This document shows positions 1-14,474 of a DNA stretch of 21,356 nt, piece after piece. The DNA comes from Monoraphidium neglectum (taxonomy: Eukaryota; Chlorophyta; Chlorophyceae; Sphaeropleales; Selenastraceae). The position numbers were made by a program, and so were the translations under genes. Every line of letters starts with the position of its first letter. The first letter of the stretch is position 1. The notes beneath the pieces were generated by a model, which was given only the letters and a program-made list of their open reading frames with translations, made no database searches and had not been told where the DNA came from. The DNA lies in NCBI RefSeq assembly GCF_000611645.1, contig NW_014013178.1, positions 4,718 to 26,073 of the forward strand. Direction: 5' to 3'.

Positions 1-246
1 CCCCGGGCGCCTGCAAGCCTACCTGTCAAGCCGCTCCAGGCAGCCGCTGGTGGCCTGCGTCTTTGCAGCATCGATGCTGCAGGTCTTTCCGGACCCTTTC
101 AGCTCAAACGAGCCAAATTTGATGCACTCAGCGACAGCAACTGTGCATAGCTGCGACAGGACGGCTGCCGCCACCAGCACGCCAGCCACGACGGTGTGTA
201 GCGTCGCCCGTCGTGTCTGCTTGCTATGCTGGTGTCGATGCTGCAT
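1..246 (-). CDS. Small secreted cysteine protein, first exon (partial, runs off left edge)
   Basis: Exon 1 is read from ATG 246-244 down to 23 (74 codons plus AG). A basic start (MQHRHQHSKQTRR) is followed by a hydrophobic stretch and a likely signal-peptidase site at AVA|EC near residue 39, so the product is probably secreted or endomembrane. The mature part has Cys41, Cys56 and Cys69 (C-x14-C-x12-C). Read straight through, the frame would stop at TAG 21-19 and give 75 aa. I prefer a splice donor at 22-21 (AG|GTAGGC), because the neighbouring paralogue at 1380-2638 has a phase-2 donor exactly five codons after its third Cys, as here. The rest of the gene would then lie left of the window. 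No other ATG exists in this frame up to 471. I do not recognise the family; function unknown. Confidence 0.6.
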
Positions 247-264
247 GATGATGTGAGGCACAAC

Positions 265-274
265 GTATTTTATA
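265..274 (-). promoter_or_regulatory. TATA box upstream of the left-edge secreted-protein gene
   Basis: The minus strand reads TATAAAATAC here, a near-perfect TATA box. It begins only 28 nt upstream of the ATG at 246, so a start site 25-35 nt downstream would fall almost on the start codon. The motif is seen; its use is inferred. Confidence 0.45.
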
Positions 275-1379
275 CCTTGTTGCTGGCTATCTGGCGCTCC
301 TGCTGGCAACACTGTTGGCCCACGGACCCAATCGAAGTCCAGGGCACACGCACACCGCCGGGGGATCTCGAGTGTTTCAGTCGTGATAGAGTCCGCCACA
401 ATAAACTTGTACAAGCTCAAGGCTACAACAACAGTACAGGTTGCCCCGTGCCCTGTACCCCGCTTGGCCAAGTGAGTGCTATTCTGAAGGTGTCCCGAGG
501 AATAGAGTCAGGCTCAGGGTCGCTTCTGACAATCAAGTCAGCGAGTCGGCTGAATTGACCGTAAGTTGCCGCAAGCGATGTGCTGGAGCCAGCCTCGCGC
601 AGGTGCTGTGTAGTCGACCGCACCATGTGGTGACACCCACAACCCCAGCCCAACTTTTGATACTGTTAAGACCAGGAAATGATACACATTGCAATCTTAC
701 TACATAGTGCTCAGTGGTGCGTCTGGACCAGGGCCACGACAGGGGGCCAACAGGGTGGCTGGGAGGGGAGATGTTTTGCTTCTGGGTGGAGCGGCGAGCC
801 ACTCTTGCATGATCGCCGCGCTTGGTCCTAGGAGATCCGTGTGCACAACAAAAAGCCCTTTACAGGAAAAATATAGAAAAAAATCTCTGAACGGCAATAG
901 CAACTTTAAGGCCTAGGTTGGCAGGCCAATCTGGACAGCGCCGCCAGTGTGCTTGATTTGGGCCAGCGACAAAGCAGGGGATAAGCGAGCCTAGCGCGGC
1001 CTCACGCAGGGCGAGCGCGGCTCTTGCGTGCCTCGTGATGGATGCAGGCGCATGCCGCTCGCTGGCTGGAACTGCAACAGAGTTGTGCGCCTGCACACAG
1101 GTTCTAGGTACCCTGTGATATACGAGGGGCCGAGGTCTTGATGCTCCCAAGTGAAAGGAAGCGATGGGTGCAGTGCCTGCAGTGTGGTATAACGGAGCGC
1201 CAATGGACGGCATTCACTAGATGCAGATTGTCGTCATAAAATCGCCTTTTGCGGGGTTGATAACCAATCAGAGTGGCACTCGCGCCACACATACGCCCAA
1301 AGTCAGTCACTATGGTGAGCGGGTGGGTGCACGCAGCCAGGCCGCCCAGTCACAATCACATGCCCAGTTGCGGCGCGCC
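275..1379. other. Intergenic region between the two secreted-protein genes
   Basis: No exon chain with consistent splice sites or recognisable protein was found on either strand. It should hold the upstream region of the left-edge gene and the 3' UTR of the 1380-2638 gene. An A-rich patch lies around 865-890. The overlapping open frames here have random-looking composition. Confidence 0.5.
860..864 (-). terminator. Possible TGTAA poly(A) signal for the 1380-2638 gene
   Basis: TGTAA on the minus strand, about 515 nt beyond the stop codon at 1380. TGTAA is the usual chlorophyte polyadenylation signal. The long distance makes this assignment weak. Confidence 0.25.
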
Positions 1380-2638
1380 CTAGAGGCGACGCCCAAAGAG
1401 GCCAAACAGGCCACCACCACCGCCTCCACTCTTGGCGGGCGCGGCAGAGAAAAGGTTGCCAGTCGGCAAGTTGAACAGGTTGTTGGCAGGCGCGGCAGGT
1501 TGCGAGTTGCCAAACAGCGACGGTGCTGGTGCTGGTGCTGGTGCGGGCGCTGGCGCTGGCGCAGGCGCCGGCCGCGGGTTCTGGTATCGCACAGCCGGCA
1601 GCGCTGCAGGAGGCTTGGGTTGCGCAGGGGCCGGTACGATAGGCCCAGTTGGGGGTAGGTCGAAGCAGCTGCAGCGCGTGCACAGTGATGGGGCAGGCGA
1701 GTGAGCGCCGTGCGTTGAATGCCGAGAATGGCGACTAGCATTGTGTCAAGCCCCTGACTGCCCCATACGTGCAGTTTACCGATTGAGCGGTCTTGCTGCA
1801 TCCACGACAGCACGCGCTGCCACAGCATGCAGCAGATGCATGCCAGCAACCCATGTGCTGGCCAACCACGGGCCGATCGTGACCCTCACCAGGTGTACTG
1901 AGCTGTGTAGGAGCAGCCGCCTCCTGCGAGGTGGTGCGCCGCCCCGCGGGCGGCGGCGAATCGCACGTGCCGGGGTTCGCCATCAGTGTGGGTGTGGGTG
2001 AGTGAGCGGGATGTCATGTCAAACATCCCAGCCCTGGGCCAGTGCGCTGCCACTATGGTGCGGTGTTGGCAGCGCATAGATGCATGCCTGGCGCCGCTCC
2101 GCACCTTTGACCTGGCGCTGATGGTTTGTGATCTTCACAGGGCCATCTTCTTTGGAGCATTTGCAAGGCTTGACCTTTGGAAAGGTCTTCTTGAGGCTGC
2201 AAGGAAGTGTGCAGAAAAGCAAATACCAAACTTATTGAGACCGACATGCGAGTGGGGCTGAGTATTGGCGCACACCCCTGCTGCGCCACACAAGCAAGCC
2301 AACTGCACTATGGCAGAAACCGGACTGAAGAGAGCGCTCAAGGCGGCCGCCGGCAGCAACACAGAGTAGGCCTTTCGCTGCGTCCTGCATGCTGCCCGCC
2401 ACGCGCTGCGCCGCCGCGCCGCCGCTGCTGCCTGGGCAGACCTGGCCTCTTGGGTCTGGCAGTTTGCGGTGCCGTCCTTCAGGGCCTGGAAGCGGCTGCA
2501 GTCCTTCACGCCGACATTGTGAAGGTCAGAAGGACCCAGCGGCTTGCACTCCGCCGCCGAGGGTGCCGCCATGCCCAAAAGCAGCGCGGCCGCCAGGAGG
2601 AGCGCCAGAGCGGCCCGCCCCGCCACGCTCTGCACCAT
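1380..2638 (-). CDS. Secreted cysteine-rich protein with Ala-Pro repeat and Leu-Phe-Gly tail
   Basis: Four exons join in frame: 2638-2442, 2196-2105, 1923-1890 and 1668-1380 (203 aa). Residues 1-29 form a signal peptide (Ala/Leu core, site near SAA|EC). Residues 31-109 carry eight Cys (31, 47, 60, 77, 79, 100, 108, 109), suggesting a disulfide-bonded extracellular domain. Residues 110-203 are low complexity: Pro/Ala-rich linker, eight Pro-Ala repeats (about 142-158), then SLFG, NLFN, NLFS, a Gly6 run and GLFGLFG before the stop. Ala-Pro arrays are typical sites of Pro hydroxylation and arabinosylation in plant and algal wall glycoproteins, so a wall or matrix role is inferred. The frame is also open upstream to ATG 2863; I chose 2638 because it puts the signal peptide at the N-terminus, as in the left-edge paralogue. 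Family not recognised. Exon 3 (34 nt) is the least certain. Confidence 0.62.
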
Positions 2639-3495
2639 TGGCGCTTGGGTCGACAGGCGCCTGCGGGTGCCGGGGGCGCGGCAGGCATTACAGCAAGGCC
2701 ACAAACAAGTGCCTGGGGCTGCCCCGGGCGTTGGCCTGCATGCATGTGGCGTGTGCTGCCCACGGCTGAAGTGGCTGGCGTGGTCACCAGCCAGAGCATA
2801 AGGTGCAGCAGCAGAGCCCGCCAGAGCTGCCGAACCCATCCCCAGCCTGATGATTGCCCGCATTATTTACTCAAACCTGGTGCGTTGGAGTGGCTCAGCG
2901 CCGGAGGACACCGGCGACAGGATCAAGGGTCGCGTCACAGCCCAAGCGGGCTGCGCGGTCCAAAGTAGCAGGTGAACTATTTTAAGTGCCTCTCCTTGTA
3001 AACTTATCAAAATCATTCAAAGTCGAGCACGTGGATATGCGCAGTCGCGCGCACCATCGGGATTGGACACAGGCCTCTCGCCTATATTGGAGGGGGTCAG
3101 CGCTGTGGCCTTGACTACCAGACAGCTGATTCAAGTTCGGGGGCTGCTTTGTGCTGCATCGCTGCGTCATGCAAGTTGCGACAGTGGGAGACAGTGGCGT
3201 GCGCTCGTCATCATAGCACCCTGATGGCGGGTTTCGGTGCCATCCTTATCATAGCGTATCGCTTGCGACATTCTCACATGCACTTGGTGCGCTGTGCAGA
3301 GGGCGCCTTGAATTCTTGACCGGGACGTGTTCCTGGTCAGCTTGGCTCAGCTCTGCATGAACGACAGGACCACTGCACTGCAGCACACCAACTGGCCTCC
3401 CAAACGCCCAAGGGCTGTGTTACACCCGTTGGTGCAAACAGTTGAACCAAGATGAGATGACGCAGTGTTGATCGCCACGCAGCCTGAAGGAAGCG
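2639..3495. other. Intergenic: upstream of the Cys-rich gene and 3' UTR of the SERINC gene
   Basis: No supported exon. On the minus strand weak TATA-like A/T stretches lie near 2862-2872 and 2975-2985. The minus frame stays open from 2863 to 2639, with in-frame ATGs at 2863 and 2839, giving a possible N-terminal extension that I consider untranslated leader. Confidence 0.4.
3420..3424 (-). terminator. TGTAA poly(A) signal of the SERINC gene
   Basis: TGTAA on the minus strand 72 nt past the SERINC stop codon at 3496. The distance and motif fit a chlorophyte 3' end. Confidence 0.5.
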
Positions 3496-5920
3496 TCAGC
3501 TGAAGTCCCGGTTGCGCAGGATAGCAGGCGCCACCACCGTCCAGAGGTACAGCGCTTCGCAGAACCACCTGGACACGCGGGTTGCGTAGGAGCGCGTTAA
3601 GGCAAATCAACGATGACTGCTCGCCCCATCTGGCGCAACTCAAGCCCCAAGGATTCATGATTGGGGACGTGGAATCAGGAGTGGGTAGAGGTTGATGCGA
3701 GGCAGTGACAGGCCGCGCCGGGCGCTGACGCGCCAGCGTTCCACGATTCCCCATGTCGAGGAGGATTCGTCCCGGGCTGTGACTCACTTTGAGCCCATGG
3801 TCACCCAGGTGCTGGTCCACCCCGTGCCCAGCTCAAATTTGGCAGTGCTGGACGACACCTGCAGCACGGCAAAGCGGCACACAGGGCGGCGCGGCGGCAG
3901 CAACAGCCTCAGGCATGCACTGAATCAGACCGCCGCTTCGTCATTCGCAGTGGCCGCACACGCCGTCTGCATCCACACGCCCTCCCCAGCTAGGGGAGGC
4001 TATACACCTTGCTTTTGTTCTGCACACGCTCCAACGCTCCCTCCGGAGAGGACTGCAAAACCCAACCCAGTAACGCACCTGCCAATTTGTGAACAACATG
4101 GCCATGTACATGGAAGCCAACGCGAACATTAGATGGAACGCGTCCGGCCGGTATGGCAAGGGACCGCTGTCGTTCGCCAAGTCCCCGCCGCCGCCGCTGG
4201 TGTCACCGCCGCCGCCTGCTTCGCTGCTGTCGCCGCTTTGCTTGCCGCCGAAGATTGAGCTCGTCCCCAGCGACATTGTGCTGTAGCAGACCGCAAATAT
4301 TCCCAGGAAGAAGCCCACGATCTGACATTGAATGTGAATGTCAGGCGTGGAAATACATGTTAGAAGAAGATAAGTGCAAGGGGTGCAGGTGTCTGGCGCC
4401 ACCCTAATTGCTGATGGCGCAGATGAGGGCGAACCCCTTCTTGGGCGATTACCCACGCCGTGCTGCCACGCTCCCATTCACGCACATACACCCGTGCGAA
4501 ACACCGGCTGACACCCGCCTCGGCGCCGTCCTCACCTGCACCCACTGGTCGCTGACCGCCACCCGCACGCACGCGTCGCCCGGCACGCGCCCCAGGGCGC
4601 TGTAGAGGAGGTACGAGCAGTACGCAAACACGGCGCCGCTCGTCATCAGCCCCGCCACCTCCAGCCTGTTCGGGACGAACAGCACGCCCACGAGCGCGAA
4701 CCCCACCACGATGGACCATGTGATGAAGAACAGGTTGAGGTGGCAGGCGGGGGTGGCCGCATAAAAGTAGTAGGCTGCGCCTATCAGCGCGAGGCCCCCG
4801 AGGATCGAGACCGCGGCGCCGAGGACCAGCGCCGCCCAGGCCGGCTTGCTGTCCCTGCGCAGCAACCACTCGTTGACGTCGTAGACCCACGACACCATCT
4901 CGATCATGACGAACACGAGGAACAGGCCCGCGCCGTAGCGCGCGACCTTGCGAGCGGCGGCAGGCGGGCGGGCGTGGGGGATCTTGGTCGGGGGGGCTGG
5001 TGACGGGATGCTGGTCAGCCCGCGGCACACCAGCGTGTAGCAACGCACCCGCTCTTTGCGCTTCAGAGGCAGCACAGTGCCACTTGCACCCAGCCCTCGC
5101 AAAGAGCCTGAGTCGCTCACCTGTGCGTACACCGTGATTGCGTTGGCTGGCACAAAAAAGAACCCGGCGATCGCGCCGCCCCAAGCCAGGATCTTCCAGA
5201 ACCACAGCCCTGTGTGAATTCCCGCCCTGAAGTCGCGCTCCCAGGTGCACCAGAACAGCACCAGCGCGTGTGTGAAGAAGAATGAGAAGTTGGCAAAGCT
5301 GATGCGCACTGCGACCTGCTTGCCGCTGCAAAGGGCTTCATAGCCGGGGAGCTGGCAGTAGGCAAATATCGTGCTGTGTTTCAAAAACCAGTCATCGCTG
5401 TAGTCCCTGCAGATGGCAGCGGCAGACGTGACGCCCGACCAAGGTGTAGGTGAGAGATCCAGGTGGATTTCAGCGCCTCGCGGTCTGTGTGTCTGTACGC
5501 TTTGTGCGGGCGTGCTGCTTGCGAGCGTGGTGTGTGGGGTGGGTGCCCAACATGCTGCACCGCAACAAACGGCAGTCTGTGGCCGTATAGACGCCCTGCT
5601 GCTTCCGCAAAATCGGTGGGGCCGGAGTTGCAAGAATGCCATGTCGCTACATCAGATCATCAACAATTCGCAGCTGCTACCAGCAAGGGCCTGGCCACAC
5701 GGTGCGGACGCAGCACGCGCAGCAGGGACGGGCCAGACTTGGACGCGGCCGGCTGTGGCGTCACTGCGTGCGAGCTGAGCCCGCCTGCTCACCTCAGGAC
5801 CCATGTTATGACAGTGACGACTGTGAACAGGGCGCAGTAGGTCCACTTGGCCACCGCAAACGACCGCGCGATGTGCTCATCACGCAGCACTAGACAGCAC
5901 ACAGTCTGGCTGGCCCCCAT
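3496..5920 (-). CDS. SERINC (serine incorporator / TMS1) family membrane protein
   Basis: Six exons join in frame: 5920-5793, 5406-5121, 4946-4536, 4321-4079, 3858-3788 and 3568-3496, giving 403 aa, close to the usual plant SERINC length. Family hallmarks in order: an N-terminal Cys pair and first membrane segment (about 22-43); a segment ending ERDFRAGIHTGLWFWK; a Pro-Ala-Asn turn after FFF; GAGLFLVFVMIEM; NLFFITW; a VAGLMTSGAVFAYCSYLLYSAL block; FHLMFALASMYMAMLFTNW; a WTSTWV segment; and the C-terminal ALYLWTVVAP helix ending NRDFS. About ten membrane segments are expected. The loop after residue 300 is a Gly/Ser/Asp low-complexity stretch. Eukaryotic SERINCs are endomembrane/plasma-membrane proteins proposed to help serine-derived lipid synthesis and shown in animals to scramble lipids; the role here is by homology only. 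ATG 5920 is the first in-frame ATG of exon 1. An extra upstream exon is possible. Confidence 0.9.
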
Positions 5921-6575
5921 CGCCGTGCCGTGCGCAGCGCTGACGCTGCCGTCGCCCCGGAAGTATATGCTGCTCGATGCGCCTCTCAAACGCCTCCAGG
6001 TCTTATCGCATCATGAATGCAGGGGAGTTGCCAGTGGAACCACCACAGCACAGCTCGCTTGCGGCCTCGTCAATGCGCCGCGTCTCCTGCTCCCGTGCGG
6101 CAGCACCGCTGGCTTCCCTTCGTGCAATGCTATACACTTGTACCGCAGGTATGAATGATTGCACGGTTTTACAGATGCGATGCTTGCACGTTCACCAGGC
6201 TAGCTAGGGCGGTGCCAGCGCGCTTTGACTGGCGATCCCTCTCCAGATCGCACAATGATCAAGACGCTGATGGCTGATTGCATGAGATGATTCGGCAGCG
6301 TGACTGGTGCATAGCTTGTGCTCACGCGGGGCCGCGAGCTGACTGTGCGCGGTCACCAGCTGTTGCAGAAGCCGGAGGCAGCTGTTGACATTGGTTCAGC
6401 GGTTACACGCAGTGAATTATTTGTAAATACCATATTCCAAGCAGTTTTTAAAGCGTGCAAGCCAGCGCTAGCACGCTCTGGTGACGAGCGCTCCTGCTCG
6501 CCGCCTGCAGCCTGCGCCAGCTGCCTAGAGTACGGTATCCCAGCCGATCTCCAATATGACCCGGCCTGTCATGCA
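5921..6575. other. Intergenic: SERINC upstream region and 3' UTR of the next gene
   Basis: No supported exon. The next gene upstream is also on the minus strand, so this stretch should contain its 3' UTR and the SERINC promoter. There is no convincing TATA box; CATATACT lies near 5960 on the minus strand. Confidence 0.45.
6403..6407 (-). terminator. TGTAA poly(A) signal of the three-segment membrane protein gene
   Basis: TGTAA on the minus strand about 170 nt beyond the stop codon at 6576. The motif fits chlorophyte usage; the assignment is inferred. Confidence 0.4.
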
Positions 6576-7782
6576 TCACCGGTACAGCAGCTTGATGCCC
6601 AGCCAGAAGCCTAGTAAGAAGCCGCCAACAGAGCTCAGCCCAAAGCCAAAGACGAATTCGTAGACACGCACAATCCACGTGCGGCAGTTGCTGAATGAGA
6701 CGCGCCTGCAGTGTGAGACATGTGTGTTTGCAAGCGTGCATTCATGTGAGGCTGGAGCAGGCATGTTCATCCTCAGCGCAAGTCATGCAGTGGGGCTGTC
6801 ATGCAGGAGGCAGGCAATCGCCTGCGCGCCTAGGCTCAGCCAAGCCGACACAGCACAGCCTGATCATGCCAGGCGCTGCCATGTCCGCTTCCCAGGCACA
6901 ACGCGCGTACGCACCCTTGTTCGTTTGTGAGGGGTTTCAAAAAGGCGTGAGTCACCATCCCCCAATTGAGGGGGACAAAGCCGTACCAGGCCTGCGGTGG
7001 GGGGCATTGAGGGTGCCAGCTAGTCGCTGCAGCGTTGCATGCATGCACCTATGCGCATGCGCATGCGCCATGCTAAGGCGATTTTCCCTACGCGCAAGCG
7101 GCAAGGACATTGCAGACCAGGCAGGTTGGCACATGTGCTGGGTTTGTGCACTCACCAGGATCAGAACCAGCACAAAAACCACCACCACAGCAGTCGCGAT
7201 GGGGGGGCCAAAGAGCTACAAGCACAGGGCGAGAGCACCGTGGGTGGCAGCGTCAGTGCTTGAGCGCTAACTGCGTGACTCTTGAGCACCCATGCGTAAA
7301 ACATAGTGTCCGTCACAATCGCCTGGCCGATAACTTCCATTGCATCTCCCACGCTATTGCACGGGACTGTGCACCAGCTGGGAAAGTCATGCCACGACGC
7401 ATGTCTCGGACTGCATTTCACACCTTCAGCGCCACTGCCACGAGGAGGCCCATGAGAGTGCAGGTCGCAGTGTGCGACACCCAAGCATAGACCTGCGTTT
7501 CGGCGCACACCAACACCTCAGCGCTTCTTTAGGCATGGCTTTTGGCTTCGCCCGACTGCGGGGTCCAGCTGCACGTGTCCCTGAAGCTGCAACCCAACCA
7601 CTTTAGCATGTTGTGTCCCCCAGCCGCTCAATCTTCGACAGCAGCCGCGTCGCCCCCATCGCACCCACCCGCGTCGCTGCGCGCCGGAAGAGGTCTCGAG
7701 GCCGCCCAGACTCCCCCGAGGGCTCCAGCAACGGCTGCTGTGCAGACTCAATGTCAGGTAGGCCCGTTATAGTTGGAGCCAT
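6576..7782 (-). CDS. Small multipass membrane protein, family not recognised
   Basis: Six short exons join in frame with GT-AG borders: 7782-7669, 7492-7424, 7322-7290, 7215-7156, 6991-6915 and 6690-6576 (155 aa). The ATG lies in a good context (GCCATGG). Residues 1-38 are polar, with a Gln-Pro-Leu-Leu-Glu-Pro patch, probably cytosolic. Hydrophobic segments lie at about 47-71, 76-100 ([19 protein letters not shown]) and 125-152 ([20 protein letters not shown]), ending in a short basic tail LLYR. A polar loop at about 101-124 joins the last two. I cannot assign a family; it is not SERINC-like. Exons 2 and 3 (69 and 33 nt) rest on reading-frame continuity and hydrophobicity alone, and donor GTGCTC of exon 3 is weak, so internal borders may shift. 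The first and last two exons are firmer. Confidence 0.5.
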
Positions 7783-8950
7783 GGCTGCTGCTGCCAGGCG
7801 GCGCCAGCACTGTGTCCCACTCGGCTGGCTCAGGCGCACTCCAGCAGCGCTGGTGCCGGCAAGGTGCACCCAGCAGTGCGACTGGTCCCGCCTCTGCAGC
7901 TTCCGGTATGCGTTTTCAAAGCTTGAAGTGCCAAAACCCAAGAAACCTGTGTTGAGTTTTGCGCGGCCTCGTGCGCTGGCAGTGTCTGTCTAGGATTACC
8001 GGGCGTTGCTGCTTGACGTTGCGTAATTATCAGTGTTCGGATGCTGAATTCATACATGAAGTCGTTGCCATATGCTCAACGGCTGGTGATTGGGATCAGG
8101 CGATCTCAGCGGTGAGCTGCACAGCAGCTGCTGCTCCAGCAGCCAACGCGTTTGCTTCAGCACAGTGTTTACGGCTTGCTAGCTGACCTGATTGGTGAAA
8201 TCAGATGGCTCTTACACAAGCTGCGAGCGTTTGCTGGAATAATCGGTCCGCAACAAAGGCAAAGAGGAGGTCGCAAGCAGAGCGCCATCAAAAAGCCAGC
8301 ACAATGCTCACCCCGACCCACAACACCAGGATGGTCACAGGAGCTGGAAAGAGACCATGTACGAGTCACGTGCAACTGGATTACTTGTGACAAAGGAACG
8401 GCCTCTAGCCATGATCATGCACCACACTGCAAATCCCAATTATCTTACCCGGCACCCTGTGCATCGTCCCGGCGTGTGGTTTGCCACATCAGCATTACAC
8501 ATCACCGCTGCTGAAGAGACGTGCGTATGCCTAGGCGCACGCAGCCACGTCAAATCAGCAGCCTGCTGGCCCGTCATCGGCGCATGTGCGCGTGCTCTAC
8601 GTTGCGCTCAGGCGACCACAACAGCCGGCCCCCTCCGGACTTGCCATGCAGGGGCTCAGCGCTGCAGCCGATGTAGATATATGCACCATGTTGTTGACAG
8701 CAGATACCAACCCCACACCCAGGTATCAGCTAGCCTGTTTGCTAAACACGGGATTTCCTGTTTGAGCCTTGCTGCATGGTGAAGAGCAGCTTCACGGTCA
8801 CCGTCGGTCCAAGCGCGAGCTTCTGCCAGTCTATTGAAAGTTGATTGTATAAACAAGGTCACTTCAACACGTGTACAATAACGTGAACCCTGTTTGGGCC
8901 GAGCCACAACTACAACAAAACAGATCGCCACGTCCCTTGACCGGGGGACG
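7783..8950. other. Divergent intergenic region between minus- and plus-strand genes
   Basis: The stretch separates ATG 7782 (minus) from ATG 8951 (plus) and should carry both promoters. No exon chain or RNA gene could be supported. The open frames at 8169-8393 (minus) and 8357-8782 (plus) have no recognisable motif or splice context. Confidence 0.5.
8848..8853 (+). promoter_or_regulatory. TATA box of the glycoside hydrolase gene
   Basis: TATAAA lies 98 nt upstream of ATG 8951. A CACGTG (G-box core) follows at 8868-8873 inside the palindrome ACACGTGT, and another ACGTG at 8881. The motifs are seen; their use is inferred. Confidence 0.4.
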
Positions 8951-13672
<4,722 letters not shown>

Positions 13673-14474
13673 TCTGGAGATGAATCAGCGACCGAGAGCG
13701 CCCCACAGACAAGAGCCGCCCGCGGGTGGCGCGGGGATCCTGAGGCACGGCCCAGGGTGCGCTGGTTGGCGCGCAAGCACATGGGCATGCGTGCCAGACG
13801 GGCCTTCTCGTAGTTGAAAACCGTGCATCAGCAGTATCGATTCACACACATTAGCGACACAGCAGCTTTGTTCGCTGCCATCTGCGTTGCCACTTGACCC
13901 GAATGGGCATTGATTGCGACTTGTGACTTCCCCATGTAGTGCAGCGCCCACAAAAACTGCCCGAGCCGCCCGAAAAGCAACCATCATGCCCATGACGGCA
14001 CGCCGCATCATGTGTGGGGCCACATCCACATCTCCTGACCAAGGAGTGCGCCCGGAGGCAGCGGCGAGCGACGTCAGGAGCGCCATGTGCGCGCCTGCCC
14101 GCTCTTGTCGCAGCTGGCTAGTGTAACCAATCACTCTCGTACCGCCCCGGCTACTCAGGGCACGGGTGACACTGCTTGCGCGCAAGTGAATTGTGTTTCT
14201 TCGGCAATGCAGCAGCTGCTTGCGTATACAATTGAAGCGGTGTCATAAAACTTCGTGCTGTCAAGTACCAGGGCTTGGTACCGCGTGCAATTTTGATTGT
14301 GTGCCGGGGTCACGGCATGAGTGATGTGTCAGTGCAAAAGTGACTCTCGGTGATGTCACCCAGCACACCGGTTGCTTGCTGCAAGCCAGAACACCAAGAT
14401 CCCATTTCGGTCTTGGTATCACCTTCATCAATTCTCTGAACCAACTACCTACGGCTTGACAGACCCGCGTAAAC
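13673..14474. other. Intergenic: GH1 3' UTR and upstream region of the dehydrogenase
   Basis: No supported exon. The 166-codon minus frame at 13685-14185 has no recognisable motif or splice context and overlaps the probable GH1 3' UTR. The dehydrogenase start is preceded by the favourable context AAACATGGC. There is no clear TATA box. Confidence 0.5.
14122..14126 (+). terminator. TGTAA poly(A) signal of the GH1 gene
   Basis: TGTAA on the plus strand 450 nt past the GH1 stop codon. It fits a long algal 3' UTR; the assignment is inferred. Confidence 0.4.

Noticed and set aside
1221..1704. Plus-strand open frames rich in Gly-Ala and Arg/Trp across the Ala-Pro region
   Set aside because: They are antisense shadows of the GC-rich repeat in the last exon of the minus-strand secreted protein, which has phase-matched exons and a signal peptide.
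2639..2863. N-terminal extension of the Cys-rich protein from in-frame ATGs at 2863 and 2839
   Set aside because: It would place the signal peptide 75 residues inside the protein. The paralogue starts directly with its signal peptide.
2207..2968. Long plus-strand open frame of about 250 codons
   Set aside because: It lies antisense to exon 1 of the Cys-rich gene, is Arg/Pro/His-rich as expected for a GC shadow, and has no motif.
8357..8782. Plus-strand 141-codon frame in the divergent intergenic region
   Set aside because: Random-looking composition rich in His and Cys, no motif, no splice context, no signal peptide.
13685..14185. Minus-strand 166-codon frame
   Set aside because: No recognisable domain; it overlaps the probable 3' UTR of the GH1 gene. 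A real antisense gene cannot be excluded but is not supported.
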